Positions 63,766 to 64,000 of a stretch of DNA of 64,000 nt are shown in pieces. Numbering within the stretch: position 1 is the first letter of the stretch; each line of letters starts with the position of its first letter. This stretch comes from Streptomyces sp. SUK 48. Its GTDB lineage: Bacteria; Actinomycetota; Actinomycetes; Streptomycetales; Streptomycetaceae. Made by a program: the position numbers and the translations under genes. The DNA lies in assembly GCF_009650765.1 (NCBI RefSeq), contig NZ_CP045740.1, positions 5,432,001 to 5,496,000 of the forward strand. Direction: 5' to 3'. Under the pieces are notes generated by a model. The model made no database searches and was not told the origin of the DNA. It saw only the letters and a list, made by a program, of their open reading frames with translations.

Positions 63766-63794
63766 TTGGCGCTCCGGCCCGGTGCCTGTAATGT
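63766..63794 (+). promoter_or_regulatory. Promoter of tRNA-Ala 2
   Basis: -35 TTGGCG (63766-63771), 17-bp spacer, -10 TAATGT (63789-63794). Transcription would begin about 36 nt before the tRNA. Confidence 0.75.
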
Positions 63795-63835
63795 TTACGA
63801 CGTCGCCAGGGGAACCGGGCGGAGAAACAAAACAA

Positions 63836-63908
63836 GGGGCTATAGCTCAGTTGGTAGAGCGCCTGCATGGCATGCAGGAGGTCAGGAGTTCAATTCTCCT
63901 TAGCTCCA
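63836..63908 (+). tRNA. tRNA-Ala (anticodon GGC), copy 2
   Basis: Identical over the whole tRNA to copy 1, with a shared CAA before and CACAG after; the flanks then differ. Its own promoter lies upstream and its own terminator downstream. Confidence 0.96.
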
Positions 63909-63917
63909 CAGAAGTCG

Positions 63918-63949
63918 AGAGCGGATCATCCAAAAGGATGGTCCGCTCT
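63918..63949 (+). terminator. Terminator after tRNA-Ala 2
   Basis: AGAGCGGATCATCC pairs with GGATGGTCCGCTCT around AAAA (one G-U). The window ends about 50 nt later with a -10-like TACCCT at its very edge. Confidence 0.85.
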
Positions 63950-64000
63950 TCGCCTATTCGCGCCCTACGTCCCCGTCGGATCGACGCCTGCGGTACCCTA

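Noticed and set aside
63256..63908. Mobile element between the two tRNA-Ala genes
   Set aside because: Only a 77-aa zinc-ribbon gene lies between them; no integrase or transposase is present.

Overview
This window is high-GC actinomycete chromosomal DNA, almost certainly Streptomyces. The evidence is GC-rich third codon positions on both strands, many GTG and TTG starts, twin clpP genes followed by clpX, an mreBCD-mrdA-rodA cluster beside folC-ndk, a very long ribonuclease E/G with disordered arms, a DmdR/IdeR-type iron box, and a Nur-type palindrome in front of an Fe superoxide dismutase. It is mostly core chromosome. No insertion sequence, phage, CRISPR array or plasmid function was seen.

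Layout. 1-11354: metabolic and transport genes: sodF, a HAD phosphatase, two APC amino acid permeases, a decayed sulfonate locus (ssuA fused to tauD) with an intact-looking Cys leader peptide, bioY, rpiB, a Nei/Fpg glycosylase, a SpoIIE-type phosphatase, an HD protein and an acyltransferase gene broken by a one-base frameshift. 11355-12580: a small membrane protein, tRNA-Gly and tRNA-Pro. 12815-17380: the proteostasis block tig, clpP1, clpP2, clpX. 17488-31000: valS, folC, ndk, then the cell-shape block mreB, mreC, mreD, mrdA, rodA. 30523-39591: a CYTH-CHAD protein, then a radical SAM gene and its TIGR03936 partner, separated here by an iron-uptake operon (efeU-efeO-efeB) and a YihY/BrkB membrane protein. 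39853-48629: ribonuclease E/G, a nucleotidyltransferase plus glycerol-1-phosphate dehydrogenase pair, then rplU-rpmA-obg. 48736-56507: galU, a TagF-like glycosyl/glycerophosphate transferase, proB, a small unknown gene, proA. 55962-63159: two related membrane proteins, an M48 protease, two tiny membrane proteins, nadD, an LCP/LytR-like protein, rsfS and a histidine phosphatase. 63256-63908: two identical tRNA-Ala genes flanking a small zinc-ribbon protein.

How it fits together. MreBCD, PBP2 and RodA form the lateral or spore-wall elongation machinery. The nucleotidyltransferase, G1P dehydrogenase, GalU, TagF-like and LCP-like proteins could supply and attach a polyol-phosphate or glycosyl-phosphate wall polymer; that link is inferred from families and proximity only. 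Trigger factor and ClpP1P2X handle folding and proteolysis under a probable ClgR site. NadD, RsfS and the phosphatase form the usual actinobacterial tail of the obg-proBA region.

Points to check first: the Nur and iron operators, the frameshifts in the acyltransferase and efeB genes, the ssuA-tauD fusion remnant, the wall-polymer cassette between rne and rplU, the paired VVFDE-motif membrane proteins after proA, and the recurrent -10-like hexamer placed 6-9 nt before start codons (predicted leaderless mRNAs).
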